A DNA stretch of 64,000 nucleotides from Fragosphaeria purpurea (taxonomy: Eukaryota > Ascomycota > Sordariomycetes > Ophiostomatales > Ophiostomataceae). The stretch is from contig PCDL01000011.1 in assembly GCA_002778095.1 (NCBI GenBank), positions 1,922,001 to 1,986,000 on the forward strand. Direction: 5' to 3'. The notes under the pieces were generated by a model that ran no database searches, had not been told where the DNA came from, and worked only from the letters and a program-made list of their open reading frames with translations. Both the position numbers and the translations under genes were made by a program. This document shows, piece by piece, positions 23,175 through 34,646 of the stretch; positions within the stretch are counted from its first letter, which is position 1; the number at the start of each line of letters is the position of its first letter.

Positions 23175-23218
23175 TCTGCTGCTACTGCTTCTGCTGCTGC
23201 TGTTGCTGCTGCTGCTGT
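23175..23218 (+). repeat. imperfect CTG/TTG trinucleotide repeat
   Basis: Imperfect run of CTG triplets with CTA, CTT and TTG interruptions in the pyrimidine-rich stretch upstream of PDK. It would give Cys or Leu runs if translated, but no coding support exists. Confidence 0.8.
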
Positions 23219-23473
23219 GTCTTGCTCGACGGACAGCACCCGGTCTTTCATGCGGTGGCCCCATATCGTCTGTCCCTTTGGGTTGTGGGCAGCCTTGGTG
23301 TTGCCGTCGTCCCGCTGCTCGCCAGGGCGTTCAGCTTCATTTTTTGCTTTGCATCTTCTTTGAACGTGTGCTTGGCTCCTCGCAGACGACCTCCGCTGCT
23401 CGGGCTTCGTTATCCCATTTTGCGCCCCAACCGCCGTTCTCCCGGCTTACTCGCTATACACCCCCCCGGTCCT

Positions 23474-23503
23474 ATGAACACCGCGGAGTCCACGACTGCT
23501 TGA
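23474..23503 (+). promoter_or_regulatory. possible short uORF upstream of PDK
   Basis: ATG followed by eight codons and TGA, ending 112 bases before the PDK start. It matters only if the transcript begins upstream, which the sequence cannot show. Confidence 0.25.
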
Positions 23504-23615
23504 GCGCCCCTTTCCGAGTCGTTCGCCGCTCTCTCTGTTGCCATTGGCACAGACAACCACAAAATAACTACGACCAACACCCCTGGCACCCTCTCTCCTC
23601 GACAGCGCCGCCAAG

Positions 23616-25270
23616 ATGTCGTGGAGAAAAACGGACCGGCTGATGGACACCATCAAACACTACGCAAGCTTTCCCGCTACGGGTGTAAGCTTGCGGCAGA
23701 TGGTCCAGTTCGGCGAGAAGCCGTCTGTCGGTACGTGTGCCGTTGTTTCTTTTCTTTTTGTATATATATCTGTATATGTATATATATATTCGTGCTGTCT
23801 TGCCTCTATGTGTGCCATTGAGCTACTGCTAACGGATGCGCTCGTTCTAGGGACGTTGTTCCGCGCCTCGCAGTTTCTAGCCGAGGAGCTTCCCATCCGG
23901 TTAGCACACCGTGTGCAGGAGCTAGAAAGCTTACCCGACGGGCTCAGCGACATGCCATCCGTGAAGAAAGTGCAGGATTGGTATGCACAGTCGTTTGAGG
24001 TGTGTGCGCAGCTTCCTTGGGAGGTGGTGTTTTTTTTTGTTGGCTTTGGGGAAGAGAGAGAGAGAGGTCGCGATCGGCTTCAGTATGACTCACATGTAGC
24101 TAATGTCTTTGGAACGAACTACAGGAGATTACGACGCTACCAAAACCGGATCTAAGCAAAGACACCCGCGATCGGTTAATGCGGCCCAGCCGAATGTCCG
24201 GCCGAAACGGCACGTCCGACCTGGTCCTGACCGAAGCCACACCCAACCCCAGCATCGCAAAGGGCCAATACACCTCGCAGGTGCCGCTGCTCAACGGCCA
24301 CTACAACGGCAACGGCAACGGCTTGCTAAAAAAATACCCGTCGGCGCGGCGGTATTTCGCCTGGGTCGACGACACCGGCGATTGGCCGTCCACGCTGCAG
24401 CTCTACAACCAGCGCTTCGCCCAGACCTTGCACAAGATCAAGCGGCGCCACGACGGCGTCGTCACCACCATGGCCCAGGGCATTCTCGAGTACAAGCGGC
24501 GGCGCCAACGCATGCAGATCGACCACAACATCCAGGCGTTCTTGGACCGCTTCTACATGTCGCGCATCGGCATCCGGATGCTGATCGGCCAACACATTGC
24601 GCTGACGGACCAGAGCCACCACCGCGACCCGACCTACGTCGGCATCATCTGCACCAAAACCAACGTGCACGACCTCGCGCAGGAGGCCATCGAAAACGCG
24701 CGCTTTGTGTGCGAAGACCACTACGGCCTCTTCGACGCGCCCAAGATCCAGCTCGTGTGCAACCCCAACCTCCACTTCATGTACGTGCCTGGCCACCTGT
24801 CGCACATGCTGTTCGAGACGCTCAAGAACTCGCTGCGCGCCGTGGTGGAGCGGCACGGCCAGGACAAGCAGGAGTTTCCCGTGACCAAAGTCATCGTCGC
24901 CGAGGGGCGCGAGGACATTACCATCAAGATCTCCGACGAAGGCGGCGGCATCCCGCGCAGCGCCATCCCGCTGGTGTGGACGTACATGTACACCACGGTG
25001 GACCGGACCCCCAGCTTGGACCCGGACTTTGACAAGAGCGATTTCAAGGCGCCCATGGCCGGGTTCGGGTACGGCTTGCCAATATCGCGCCTGTATGCGC
25101 GGTATTTCGGCGGGGATCTGAAGCTGATTAGCATGGAAGGGTGGGTTTTTTGGTTCTTTTAGGTCTTTGATTTTATCCCTATCCTACGGTTCGCTAACAT
25201 GCCCAGGTATGGCACCGACGTCTACCTCCACCTAAACCGCTTGTCCAGTTCATCGGAACCTTTGCAATAG
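23616..25270 (+). CDS. mitochondrial pyruvate dehydrogenase kinase (PDK/BCKDK family)
   Basis: Histidine-kinase-fold Ser kinase that phosphorylates and switches off pyruvate dehydrogenase E1-alpha in the mitochondrial matrix. Exons 23616-23730, 23851-23999, 24125-25140 and 25207-25270 give 447 residues. The N-terminal helical domain reads SFPATGVSLRQMVQFG and FRASQFLAEELPIRLAHRV; a fungal linker of roughly 35 residues with an Asn/Gly patch follows; then DNNIQ-type H-box region (HNIQAFLDRFYMSRIGIRML), N-box HMLFETLKNSLRAVVE at about 315-330, G1 box DEGGGIP at about 359 and G2 box GFGYGLPISRLYARYFGGDL at about 401. Fungi have two such kinases (Pkp1/Pkp2 types) and I cannot separate PDK from branched-chain kinase with certainty, though the WTYMYTT and GFGYGLP blocks favour PDK. 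The last exon encodes only 21 residues. Confidence 0.92.
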
Positions 25271-26547
25271 CAATTAGCCGTCATGAGGGAACCCCGATCC
25301 CGAGGATTGACGCATTCACGATCATCCGGCCCAGTGACCGAACACACCACACCCCTGGGCATCCAAGCCCGGACGCGCTTCAAAAAGGAACGGCGCGAGG
25401 TATCCGAACGCCGCCAAGTCGGCGACGCCGAAAACTTGATGCAACCAAACACGTTGTCGTCGTCGTCATCGTCGTCGTCGTCGTTTAGCCGGTCACACGA
25501 CAGCGAGCTTTGACTGCCTGACCGGCTCCGAATTTGGCTTGCCGCCAAGCAGTACGCACGCCGACGACAGAGCAGACCAGCCGGGCAGCCCGAACCACCC
25601 GGACCCGACGCCGGGAACACAGAACGGCATACACGACGACAGCAACAACAAATTACAAAATCCAAAAACGGACCCGTTCTTCTTCTTCCCATTCTCGTCC
25701 TCGTCACGGTGCCTTTCTCCTGGGACTACTTGGGCTACATCGGCCTCTGAAAATGGCGCGGCGTTTTCATTTTCTTCATCCTTACCTCTCTTTTCTCTTT
25801 CGGACTAAAGGATGTACCATGCCATCATTGTCTTTTCATTCTTTTTCTCCTGGAAAGGGCGATTTCGCAGGAGCAGGTTATGTATGGAGCATACAGGTTA
25901 CATTTTGTATATATTGCCAGTTTTTGAAAAATCATGTGCATTTCTTCGTCGGAAAAACCATATCCTGGGACAGTTGTTTCACAATTTCATCGTTATATAT
26001 ACATATATTTATTTTTTGGAGAGAAATCTTGTTTACGCAACTTCTCACATAGATCCGTAAATGGAAGGCGACACACTCGTCGGTGCCTCGCTCCAAGACT
26101 TTCTCACAAAGGATTAGCATGTGATCTTAACCTGGGTGTACCGCCGCGGGCCATTCTATGGCACGGCTCCTTCTTATGACCTCAGCGCTCCGTTGTCCTC
26201 TGTCATGACTAATAATGTCCGCTCTTTGGTGGTAGCCTCCCCCGACTAACAGCTTCAATCGGTCCAATCATGTCCTTTACTTTTCAAGGCGCTTGCCTCT
26301 TTCGTCCAAAACCAACAGTTCTCATTAAAGACATCTCCGCCCTTGGCATCATACATTTTCGTAGCTTCCGTCTCACCTCCCCGTTTTCTCCGCTCCTTCC
26401 GGCCTCTGCGACTCTTTCCCCCGTCCTCTCCTTTCAAACCCATTTTTTCCGTTCAATCAAAGCATCTTTTCTATACACCATCACCAACTCTCGCAGCATT
26501 CATTCTTTTTATCCTTTGCACCCTTCGCCATCCGCAATTTCGTCATC
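25271..26547. other. intergenic region (PDK / S1P lyase)
   Basis: About 1.3 kb between two plus-strand genes. It holds the PDK 3' end, a GTC/GTCGTC triplet patch at 25456-25482 and a C/T-rich, TATA-poor promoter with pyrimidine tracts at 26370-26520. No gene is seen. Confidence 0.55.
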
Positions 26548-28528
26548 ATGCCTGGGTCGTCCAGCATGCTGATCAGCTTACGGGACAACATTAAGAGCGT
26601 CCGCCGCCGGCCGGCGAGTCCACTGCTGGCCCTCAATCTTGATTTGTATGTTTTTTTGTTTTTTTTGTTTTTTTTGCGTCTTCCAGCCGTCCTTTGTAGC
26701 AGAACGCTAATTTACCTCCCCTCTCCCTCTCTCCGCAGACTCCGCAACATTGTCTTCTTCTTCTTCGTCCTCCGCCTCACCCGCCGCACCCTCTGGAAGC
26801 TCCGCGGCCGGGGCATCATCGGCACCGTCACCGAGCTCTACCATGATTCCCGCCGTATCCTCTACGGCTGGTTCCTGCGCCTGCCCGGCGTCCGCTCCAA
26901 GGTCCGCCAGCAGGTCGACGAGGCCCTTGGCAAGATGGAGGGCAAGCTCATCCCCGTCGGCGTCGCCCGCCACACCACGCTGCCCGCCCAGGGCTGGTCC
27001 GACGACGAGGTGCGCAGCCAGCTGGACGTGCTGGCCGCGCTCGACCACACGCGCTGGGAGGACGGCCGCGTCAGCGGCGCTGTCTACCACGGCGAGGAGC
27101 CGTTGATGCGCCTGCAGACCGAGGCCTACGGCAAGTTCGCCGTCGCCAACCCGATCCACCCGGACGTGTTCCCGGGCGTCCGCAAGATGGAGGCCGAGGT
27201 GGTGGCCATGGTGCTGGGGCTGTTCAATGCGCCGCCCCAGGGCGCCGGCGTTACGACGAGCGGCGGCACCGAGAGCATCCTGATGGCCTGTCTAGGTGCC
27301 AGGCAAAAGGCCTACATCGAGCGTGGCGTCACCGAGCCAGAAATGTAACGTTCTGCATCACCATTTGCTCCCTTTGAAGAATGCGACCTCTTCCTCCTTC
27401 TTTCTTTGTCTAGTTGCTAACCAACCAAGGATCATTCCCGAGACCGCCCACACCGCCTTCCACAAGGCCGGCCAGTACTACAACATCAAGGTTCACAAGG
27501 TGGCCTGTCCCGCGCCCTCGTACCAGGTCGACATCCGCCGCGTGGCCCGCCTCATCAATCCCAACACGGTGCTGCTGGTCGGCAGCGCGCCCAACTTCCC
27601 GCACGGCATCATCGACGACATTGCCGGCCTCGGCCGCATCGCGCAGCGCAAGCGCCTGCCCCTGCACGTCGACTGCTGCCTCGGCTCGTTCATGGTGCCG
27701 TTCTTGGAAAAGGCCGGCTTCGAGACCACGCCGTTTGATTTCCGCGTGCGCGGCGTCACCAGCATCTCCGTCGACACCCACAAGTACGGCTTTGCGCCCA
27801 AGGGCAACAGCGTCGTGCTGTACCGCACCCCAGCCCTCCGCGCCTACCAGTACTTTGTGTCCGCCGACTGGGCGGGCGGCGTCTACGCGTCGCCCGGCGC
27901 CGCCGGCTCGCGGCCGGGCGCCCTCATTGCCGGCTGCTGGGCCAGCATGATGTCCGTGGGCGAGGCCGGCTACCTGGACGCGTGCGTGCACATCGTGGGC
28001 GCCGCCCGCAAGCTGGCCGACCACATTGCGACGTCGCCCGTGTTGGCCCCGGTGCTCGAGGTCATGGGCCGCCCGCTCGTGTCCGTAGTGGCCTTCCGGG
28101 CACGGCCATCTTCCTCCTCATCCGGCGCGGCTGCCGTACCGCCGATCAATATCTACGCTCTGGCCGACGCCATGTCGGCGCGCGGCTGGCACCTCAACGC
28201 CCTGCAGAACCCGCCAGCGATCCACGTCGCCTTCACCATGCCGCTCGTCAAGGCCTTGGACGCGCTGGTGGCCGACCTCGAAGCGTCCGTCGAGGCAGAG
28301 CGGGAAAAGGCGCGCCGGCGGGCTGCGGCGAGCAGCGCATCCAAAGCCAAAGGCGCCGCAGTAGGTAGCGGCGCAACGACAGCCGCACCCGCAGCGTCCG
28401 AGGCAGAGGCAGTGCCGGACGACAGCGGCGATGCGGCAGCGCTGTACGGCGTGGCAGGCAGTCTGCCGAACAAGAGCGTAGTTGTGGACCTGGCACAAGG
28501 GTTCTTGGACCTGCTGTACAAGGCATGA
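26548..28528 (+). CDS. dpl1: sphingosine-1-phosphate lyase (PLP-dependent)
   Basis: ER-membrane enzyme that irreversibly cleaves sphingosine (long-chain base) 1-phosphate to a fatty aldehyde and phosphoethanolamine. Exons 26548-26645, 26739-27344 and 27430-28528 give 600 residues. A short N-terminal hydrophobic anchor (IVFFFFVLRL) and basic stretch precede the group II decarboxylase-like fold: NPIHPDVFPGVRKMEAEVV, TSGGTESILMA, HVDCCLGSF and the PLP-lysine block SVDTHKYGFAPKG, with the Schiff-base Lys at about residue 353. The second intron must end at an AAG acceptor after GCTAAC, because the earlier TAG acceptor gives an immediate stop; the AAG join restores EPEMIIPETAHTAF. The C terminus carries an Ala/Ser/Glu-rich insertion of about 50 residues (coded at about 28330-28440). 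Confidence 0.95.
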
Positions 28529-29345
28529 GAAAATGGGGAGCACTGGTAGGCGGAAACAAGCCTCTAATTTTTTACTATCACCCCAAATTGCATACGGCAG
28601 GCGTACATTCATTCCCCTTTTTTGGCCGGTTTTGTATGCCTGCTAATACTAGGTTCGACTATTTGTTTTTTTTTTCTCCCTGAAAGTACATATATATACG
28701 TTTATTCTTAGAGCCGTCCCAAAGCCTCCTTACCTTCTCTACAAGAAATCGTGTTAATTGAATAGCATTTGCCAGCACTTATCGTGTCTATTGATTATAG
28801 TTTTGTACAAGTAGGGGAAATGGACAGGAAAAAAATATCACAGATGTGAAAAGAAGAACGAGAAAAAAGCAGGCCCATTCCTGTACAACAAAGCAAGATA
28901 AACGCCGTCCCCTCCCCCAATATAGCATAACATCCTGCCAAACCTAGGGCCTCGTGCCCGTTCTCTCCCGCGGGAAACGGCTCCCCAATATCCCTTTGTC
29001 TAACCCTTCTCACGAGGATCATCGTCACTGAGCCTCTTTTCCCAGAGCAGCCAGTGTCAAAGCCGACTTATAGAAAGATTCTGCTACTTGCATCAACGAC
29101 CTCGAAGGCGAGAAGCTGTGCGAACACGTGTTGCGTAGTAACACCGAGAAAAGATATTTCTGCCTCGTCTTTCGAAGCAATTCCGCAACCGTGAAAACAA
29201 GAGGAGAAAAAAGAAGGGGAAAAAAAAAAAGAAAAAAGAAAAAAAAAAACACATGGCCATGCATAATCATGAATAAATAAAGGCTCAACAAATGAACAAA
29301 TAAAACGACGAAAAGAAATTCGGATCACTCGGGTCCTCTTCTTTG
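28529..29345. other. convergent 3' intergenic region (S1P lyase / GT34)
   Basis: 817 bases between convergent stop codons; A-rich runs at 29219-29251 and T runs near 28660. No gene is seen. Confidence 0.6.
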
Positions 29346-30498
29346 TTACGTTGATCCATCCTTGGCCGGCTTCCGCCAATGCTGGATGAACGGCGCCGCC
29401 TCGTTTTCGCAAATCGCCGAGCTCGTGCGGATGCACTCCATGACCCGGACCGAAAGGTCGCCCGTCTCGTACTTGGCGCCGTGGTCGTTCTTGCTGTACG
29501 CGTTGATCTTGCGCTGCGGCACCAGGGCCATCTTGGACAGGATCGTCGGGTGCCACTGGACAATGTGTTCCTGGGGATGTTAGAAGGAGGAGGCAAAGAA
29601 AAAAGAACGAAAGGACAACAAAAAAAAAAAAAAAAAAACACACCAGCGCATGCGTCTCGGCCTTTTGAAAGTTGTAGGACCGGTACAGCGGGTCGAACCA
29701 GGTCTCAAAAAAGAAGCGCGCCCACTCGCCGTTGCGGATCACGAAGCTCGCCGTCGACAAGCCGTCGTAGTCCTGCGTCAGCACAAAGTCCACGTCCTGC
29801 CCGCGCAGGTGGCCAAACGTGTGGATGATGCTGTCGGGCGGCACCACGGGGAAATCCTTGAGCATGGCGGCGTCGAGCACCGCGGGCGCCATGACGTCCT
29901 TTTCGACGGCCAGGTCCATGTTCATGATGAAGGCGTTCTGGTCCAGGTACCAAAAGTACGTGCTCGCGGGGAACAACGTCAGCGCGTGCCGCATCGCCAC
30001 CACCTTGGTCCACGACAGCGGCGACCCGTGCAGGTCGTAGTAGCCCACCTTGGGCGAGAACGTGCCGTAGCCGTGCTTCTCCGCGTACAGCCGGCGGTTG
30101 TCGCGCACCGTGTCGAGGTACGCGCGGTGGAAGTTGGTCTCGTCGTACACGGTCACGAGCACGACGGCGGGCGGCTTGCCCCCGGGGGCGTGGTTGGCGG
30201 TCGCGGCGACAAAGTCGGCGCCGAACATGCCCTCGGACGCAGGCGCGACAAAACCGCCGCTGCTGCCGCCCCTGCCCGAGCCGTCGGTGGCCTGGATGTG
30301 GGCTTGCCGGTGCGAGGCTATCCACGGGTTGTTGTGGTGGCTCCGGGACCGCGCCAGCAAAAAGAGCACACCAAGGAAAAAGAACCCGGCGACGGCCAGC
30401 AGCCGTGTGCGGCCTCGGCGCAGCAGCGGCAGCCGGGATGACCGCGGCGTGAACGCCGAAGCATTGGAGTTTTTGCGCGGTGGGTAGGCGAAATGCAT
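29346..30498 (-). CDS. GT34 glycosyltransferase, MNN10/MNN11 (alpha-1,6-mannosyltransferase) type
   Basis: Golgi type II membrane glycosyltransferase of the galactosyl transferase GMA12/MNN10 family; yeast Mnn10 and Mnn11 sit in the M-Pol II complex extending the N-glycan outer chain. Exons 29644-30498 and 29346-29570 give 359 residues. A basic cytoplasmic tail is followed by a membrane anchor at about 33-49 and a stem; the catalytic domain has VVLVTVYDE, SWTKVVAMRHALTLFP, WYLDQNAFIMN (about 183-193), DFPVVPPDSIIHTF, VIRNGEWARFFFETWFDPLY and, across the intron, NFQKAETHALEHIVQWHPTI. The metal site reads LDQN rather than the DxD of GMA12-type enzymes; I recall this form from Mnn11-like proteins, which makes that the best guess. 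The donor is GTGTGT and the intron holds a 19-T run. Confidence 0.88.
29620..29638 (-). repeat. poly-T tract (19 T, sense strand) in GT34 intron
   Basis: Nineteen A on the plus strand, hence T on the gene's sense strand, starting five bases after the GTGTG donor of the 73-nt intron 29571-29643. Confidence 0.9.
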
Positions 30499-32150
30499 TG
30501 CGGGTTATGTGAGAGAAGAAAACGGGCGGGTTGTTTTCGTGGAGGGAGGGGGGCCTCGGGGTTCGGCTACAAGCGTCGCGTCGCGCTGCTTTCGTTCTTC
30601 GCTCGTTTTGGTTCTTCGAAATGTGTTTGCTTCGAGGATCTTTTAAGGATTCGGACGTTATCACCCGCTGCGGGAGAGAGAGGGAGAGAAGGAGGGCGGA
30701 CGAGAGCTCGGGTGTGAGGTGTCGAGATTTGCCAACCGAAGATTCGGCCGACGATAAATTAAAAGTAGCAACCTCGTCGGTCAAAGCAGACAACAAAACC
30801 CAGCTCGATATTGGGCGTCAGCTCCTATCATGTCGTCGCGTCCAGCGAAAGAATGAAAAAGAAGAAGAAAAAAAAAGAACAATTCAGAAGCATCAAAGTT
30901 TGGCGCAGCAGCGCAAAGCCATCCTTTTTTGCCGGGGTTTTTTCGCGGTAAGGTTTCGTTATCTCTCGTTTGTCGGAAGAGCTAATGGGGAAGCAGGAAG
31001 AAAACGGGCCACGAACGCGAACAAAGGCGGCAAAAAAGACAAGACAGCGACAGAAGGAAGCGCAATCTTTTTATCTTTTTTTCCCGGCGGCAAACGAGTG
31101 TCTATTCGCAGATCCTCCGGCTCGACTGCTGCAGTTTCCCGGTAAAGCTGTCGAAGAAAAACGAATGTCTTTTAAATGAAAGAGAGAGAGAAAAACTTCC
31201 GATTTTTTGTCTGAAAGTTGTTTGCTGTTTGTCTCGTGTTTTGGCTGACGAAGGACAAAAGAAAAAGGGACAAAGGGGCAGACAAATTGATCAAGAAAAA
31301 GGACAATATAAAATGAAGCAGGCTGCTCAACGCCCTTGCCCCTGGAACGTTTTGCGGCCGCATTGCGAAAAATGGGGCAAATTGCACGTGCCGCTGAGAG
31401 AAAAGTGGGGCGATTGCCCAAGTGACGGGAGAGAGCTATCAGAAACATTTTGACTGGATATATACTACCCAGACCAGCAGGTATGTAAAATCGTACAAGT
31501 CCGAAACGGTGCTTATTTTATTGCTTTGTTTAAAATACAGAAAGGTTGCAATGTGTTTCTATCTTTTCTTTACTCTCTGAAAGGTGTTGACTATGATTTG
31601 GCGAGATCTTAGACGGGCAGAGGGACAGGGGCGCAAAACGTAAACCAGGGGTAAAACGATAAAAATCACGGTCTACAACAACATCGTATGTGTCCATCGT
31701 GCCTTGGATTTGCCTCTTTGTGGAAGGCTTGCGCTGCACACGACTGAAAACAGGTTCTCTGACGTGCCAAGCAGTAGAGCCGGAGAAGGGGAAGAGGCAG
31801 CACAATCGCTAGACGAAAACGACACCTCGCAAGACGCAAGGACGTCCCGTCGATGCGACGGTATGGAGGAAGCGGTGGACGCGGTCCTGAGGCCGCCCGC
31901 ATATGGTGCTGCCAAACAAGACGTTCGACAAGCCCGGCGGAGGGCGCAGAGTTCAAGACCGTTCAATCTTTGCACACAGACTAGTTGGCTTGGCATGGAG
32001 GCGAAAACGTCCAGACAACTTAAGAGTGTGCAGCGTAAACATAAACAGGGCAATTTTCAGGAAAAGGAGGGTCAGAAAACGATCAAACACCTCGGTAATG
32101 TAAAATATGTTGGATTGCCAGCCAGCCGTCTTCGGCCTATCATAAACTTT
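30499..32150. other. intergenic region (GT34 promoter / RING-CH 3' end)
   Basis: 1.65 kb between two minus-strand genes. Dense in A runs on the plus strand, with frames of up to about 130 codons on the minus strand, none conserved to my eye. No gene called. Confidence 0.55.
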
Positions 32151-33684
32151 CTACTCATTATTATGAGTATTTGGCTGGTTGGTGTTTTCACGATCAGCAC
32201 CTTCGTTGTCGCGGTTATCATGATTGGCACCACCATCGTTGTCGTCGTCGTTATCTTCATCGCCATCATCGTCTTCGCCACCAATATCGATGATGTGCTC
32301 GCTCGCTCGCTCAAGAATGCGACCGCTTACATAGTTGATCCCTTTCCAAGCCGCCTGCAACCATCATTAGCAACCAACTTGTTTGACAAAAAAAAATGAG
32401 CAAATGAACGAACGAGCGAACGAGGCAAAGACAGTAGATACTTACCCCCAAGAACGTGAACGCGCCAACCAGGACAAACACCCAGCCCATGCCTTCGACC
32501 CGTGCCTGTCCTCCGGCCCGGCGCCGCGCCCGGCCGACGCCCGCACCGCGTAGATTCCACCAGGTCCAGGGCGAGACAACAAAAAACGTCTTCACCACGC
32601 CCACAATGCCCAGCGAGAAAAAGCCCTTGACAAAGTGCTCTAACCAACCGGAGAGGCCATCGCCGCCACCACCACCACCATCCGCCGCACCGTGGGCGCC
32701 ATGATCGCCCAGCGCGTCCTGCAAGTTGTGCAGGAGGCCCTCGTCGGCGAACTCGTCCAGTTCCAAGAAGGTGTCCATGAGCATGCCGCCCGGATCCAGC
32801 CACAGGTCGAGCAGCGGGTCGGCCACGAAACCCAACACGAACAAGGTCAACCAAAAGACGACCAGCGTCAGCAAGGCCCGTGTCGCCCGGTTGGACACCC
32901 ACCGGCCCCAACGGAGCCGCTCAACCCGGTACGCAAACCCGCAGGTCGGACACGTCCAAAAGTTGCGGTCGGCCAGCGGCTGGGCGTGGCGCCACGCCTG
33001 CAGGCAGCCTTCGTGCACGTACTTTTGCGAGCCCTTGCAGCGGCACGGGCTGATGAGCCGGCCGTCTGCCGGGTCCTCGGAGACGTAGCGGACACGGTCT
33101 TGCTGCGACCGTAGAAACGTGGGGATGGCCGAGGCCACGGCGCCCGCCACACGGCCACGGAGGCCCGCGGCCACGTCGCCGACAACCGCGCCCAAGCCGG
33201 CCTGTTCGCCGCCCATTGCGCCCGCATCGGCCGCCTCAGCGTCGTCGTGGTCGTCGTCACCGTGCACGCTCTCAAACGTGGGCTGGACCACTTCAAAGCA
33301 GATGCGGCACATGCGTGGCTTGTAGCGCCGCCGAAACGCCTGCTGCTGTTCGTCCTGCTCGGGGTTCCGGTGCGCGTGCGCGGCGTCGTCTGCGGGTCCC
33401 CCATCCGCGGGTGCTTCCGCCGGCTCATCCGTCACCCAAGAGGCGTCAGACGGCTCGGCTACGTCGGACGCAACAGACGCGTTGTAGACACCGCCGGCAT
33501 CCACGGGCGCCGATGTTTTGTCGTTGGCAGGTGGCCGGCCCGTTGCCGAAGCATAGCCGGTCGTTGTCGCCCAGTTTTCGTTCATCCAGCTCGAGTTTTC
33601 GCCCCTGGTGGTGCCGGCAGCGCCGTCTTGGAAACCGGCCCAGCCGGAACCACCAGAGCCCGCCGCTCGAGGACGGAAATCCAT
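32151..33684 (-). CDS. RING-CH (MARCH-type) membrane E3 ubiquitin ligase
   Basis: Membrane-bound RING-variant ubiquitin ligase. Exons 32446-33684 and 32151-32354 give 480 residues from the MDFRPRAAG start; an in-frame ATG 13 codons earlier (33723) is possible. After a disordered N terminus the C4HC3 set reads Cys126, Cys129, Cys214, Cys216, His224, Cys227, Cys245 and Cys248 (MCRICFE ... SPCRCKGSQKYVHEGCLQAW ... WTCPTCGF). The 84 residues between the first two ligand pairs are much longer than in animal MARCH proteins and contain an acidic patch and an Ala/Gly-rich stretch. Hydrophobic segments follow (ALLTLVVFWLTLFVLGFVA; GIVGVVKTFFVV; GWVFVLVGAFTFLG), fitting a MARCH5-like membrane topology, though organelle is unknown. 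The second exon encodes an acidic, Asn/Asp-rich tail, so the gene end rests on splicing GGG to GCGGCTTGG. Confidence 0.85.
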
Positions 33685-34646
33685 TGTGATGATATGAGAA
33701 AAGAGAGGGTGTTCAATCACCAAAGCCTGACTGCGATCATGAAGGGGTTGTAGATTGACGGTTCATGGTCACGAAAGAATCTTTCCGAAATCGACAAAGT
33801 TTAAGAAAAAGATGAAGCAGGACAACGGGAGATGAAAACAAAGGAACGAAATGAGAGAAACTTTCAGGCACAAAGAAAATGCCGCGCTTGGAAGCCGTTG
33901 GGCTTGGATGAAGCAAGGTGGGCTATGGACATCCTTTCTTCTAAAGGCAAGAAAGAAAGAAAGAGATTAGAAGACGATCGCAGGCAGCCACGAAACGGCC
34001 AAGGGCGAAGAAGAGGAGAAGAACGGTGGCTTGGGCAGGTGCAAACGCACCACGTTCGTGCACGGAGTTGTGTAGTCCAGCCGACTTTCCACCAGCTTCC
34101 GATAAATTTGGGTTTCTTTTCTGTTGGTGCAGCGTGGCTTCTGTAATACGGAGCAGTTGGCAAAACTCCGTTATGTCTCCGTCGGGACCGCTGTATGTAT
34201 GTAATAGCTCCTGTGCGACCCACATAAAAAAAACTCGGGTAGAGACATAATTCTACCAGGTCTATGATTCTGGCCGACAGCTGTCACTGAACCCGCTTTA
34301 CCGCACAAGGGAGCTGCAACCAATCAGAGAAGCTCGACGCGCAACTTGTGCGGTGTGCCTGGAAAGAGGCGGCCGCTGCGAAACGAGAATCGAACCAGCT
34401 TGCTAGCAGGACGAAGGACCGCCATTACTACGAAGCATCACCACCTCCAACAAAAAGCGCGACATCTGCCTGCGAAAAGGAACGGATTGTCCTCCCAACA
34501 AGACGCAATAATTTTTTGTTGTTTCCTTTTCTTGCTCATTGATACGGCGGCGCTTTAGTCGACAAACGCAGCCTCACGTTTCGCAGTTCGCAGCTCTCAC
34601 CATCATCATCGTCATCAATCCGTAACCTCGAGACAGACTCGCAGTC
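33685..34646. other. divergent promoter region (RING-CH / proteasome alpha-2)
   Basis: 962 bases between divergent starts. Partial motif TACGGAGCA near 34147. A minus-strand GGTTCGATTC word near 34390 resembles a tRNA B box but no tRNA folds around it. No gene is seen. Confidence 0.55.

Larger units (their letters stand above)
21498..23615. other. long divergent intergenic region / PDK leader
   Basis: 2.1 kb between the divergent coiled-coil gene and PDK, without a supportable gene. It has a motif copy at 21795-21803, a purine-rich GAGA stretch at 22632-22662, and from about 22980 onward a strongly pyrimidine-rich segment on the plus strand that is likely the PDK promoter and leader, including CTG repeats (23175-23218) and a short uORF (23474-23503). 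Confidence 0.55.

Noticed and set aside
23024..23503. 159-codon frame with a Cys run upstream of PDK
   Set aside because: The Cys run is a CTG/TGC repeat read in one frame, and the region looks like a pyrimidine-rich leader.
34360..34440. Minus-strand GGTTCGATTC word resembling a tRNA B box
   Set aside because: No A box at the right spacing, no acceptor-stem pairing and no T run that ends a Pol III transcript at the right place.
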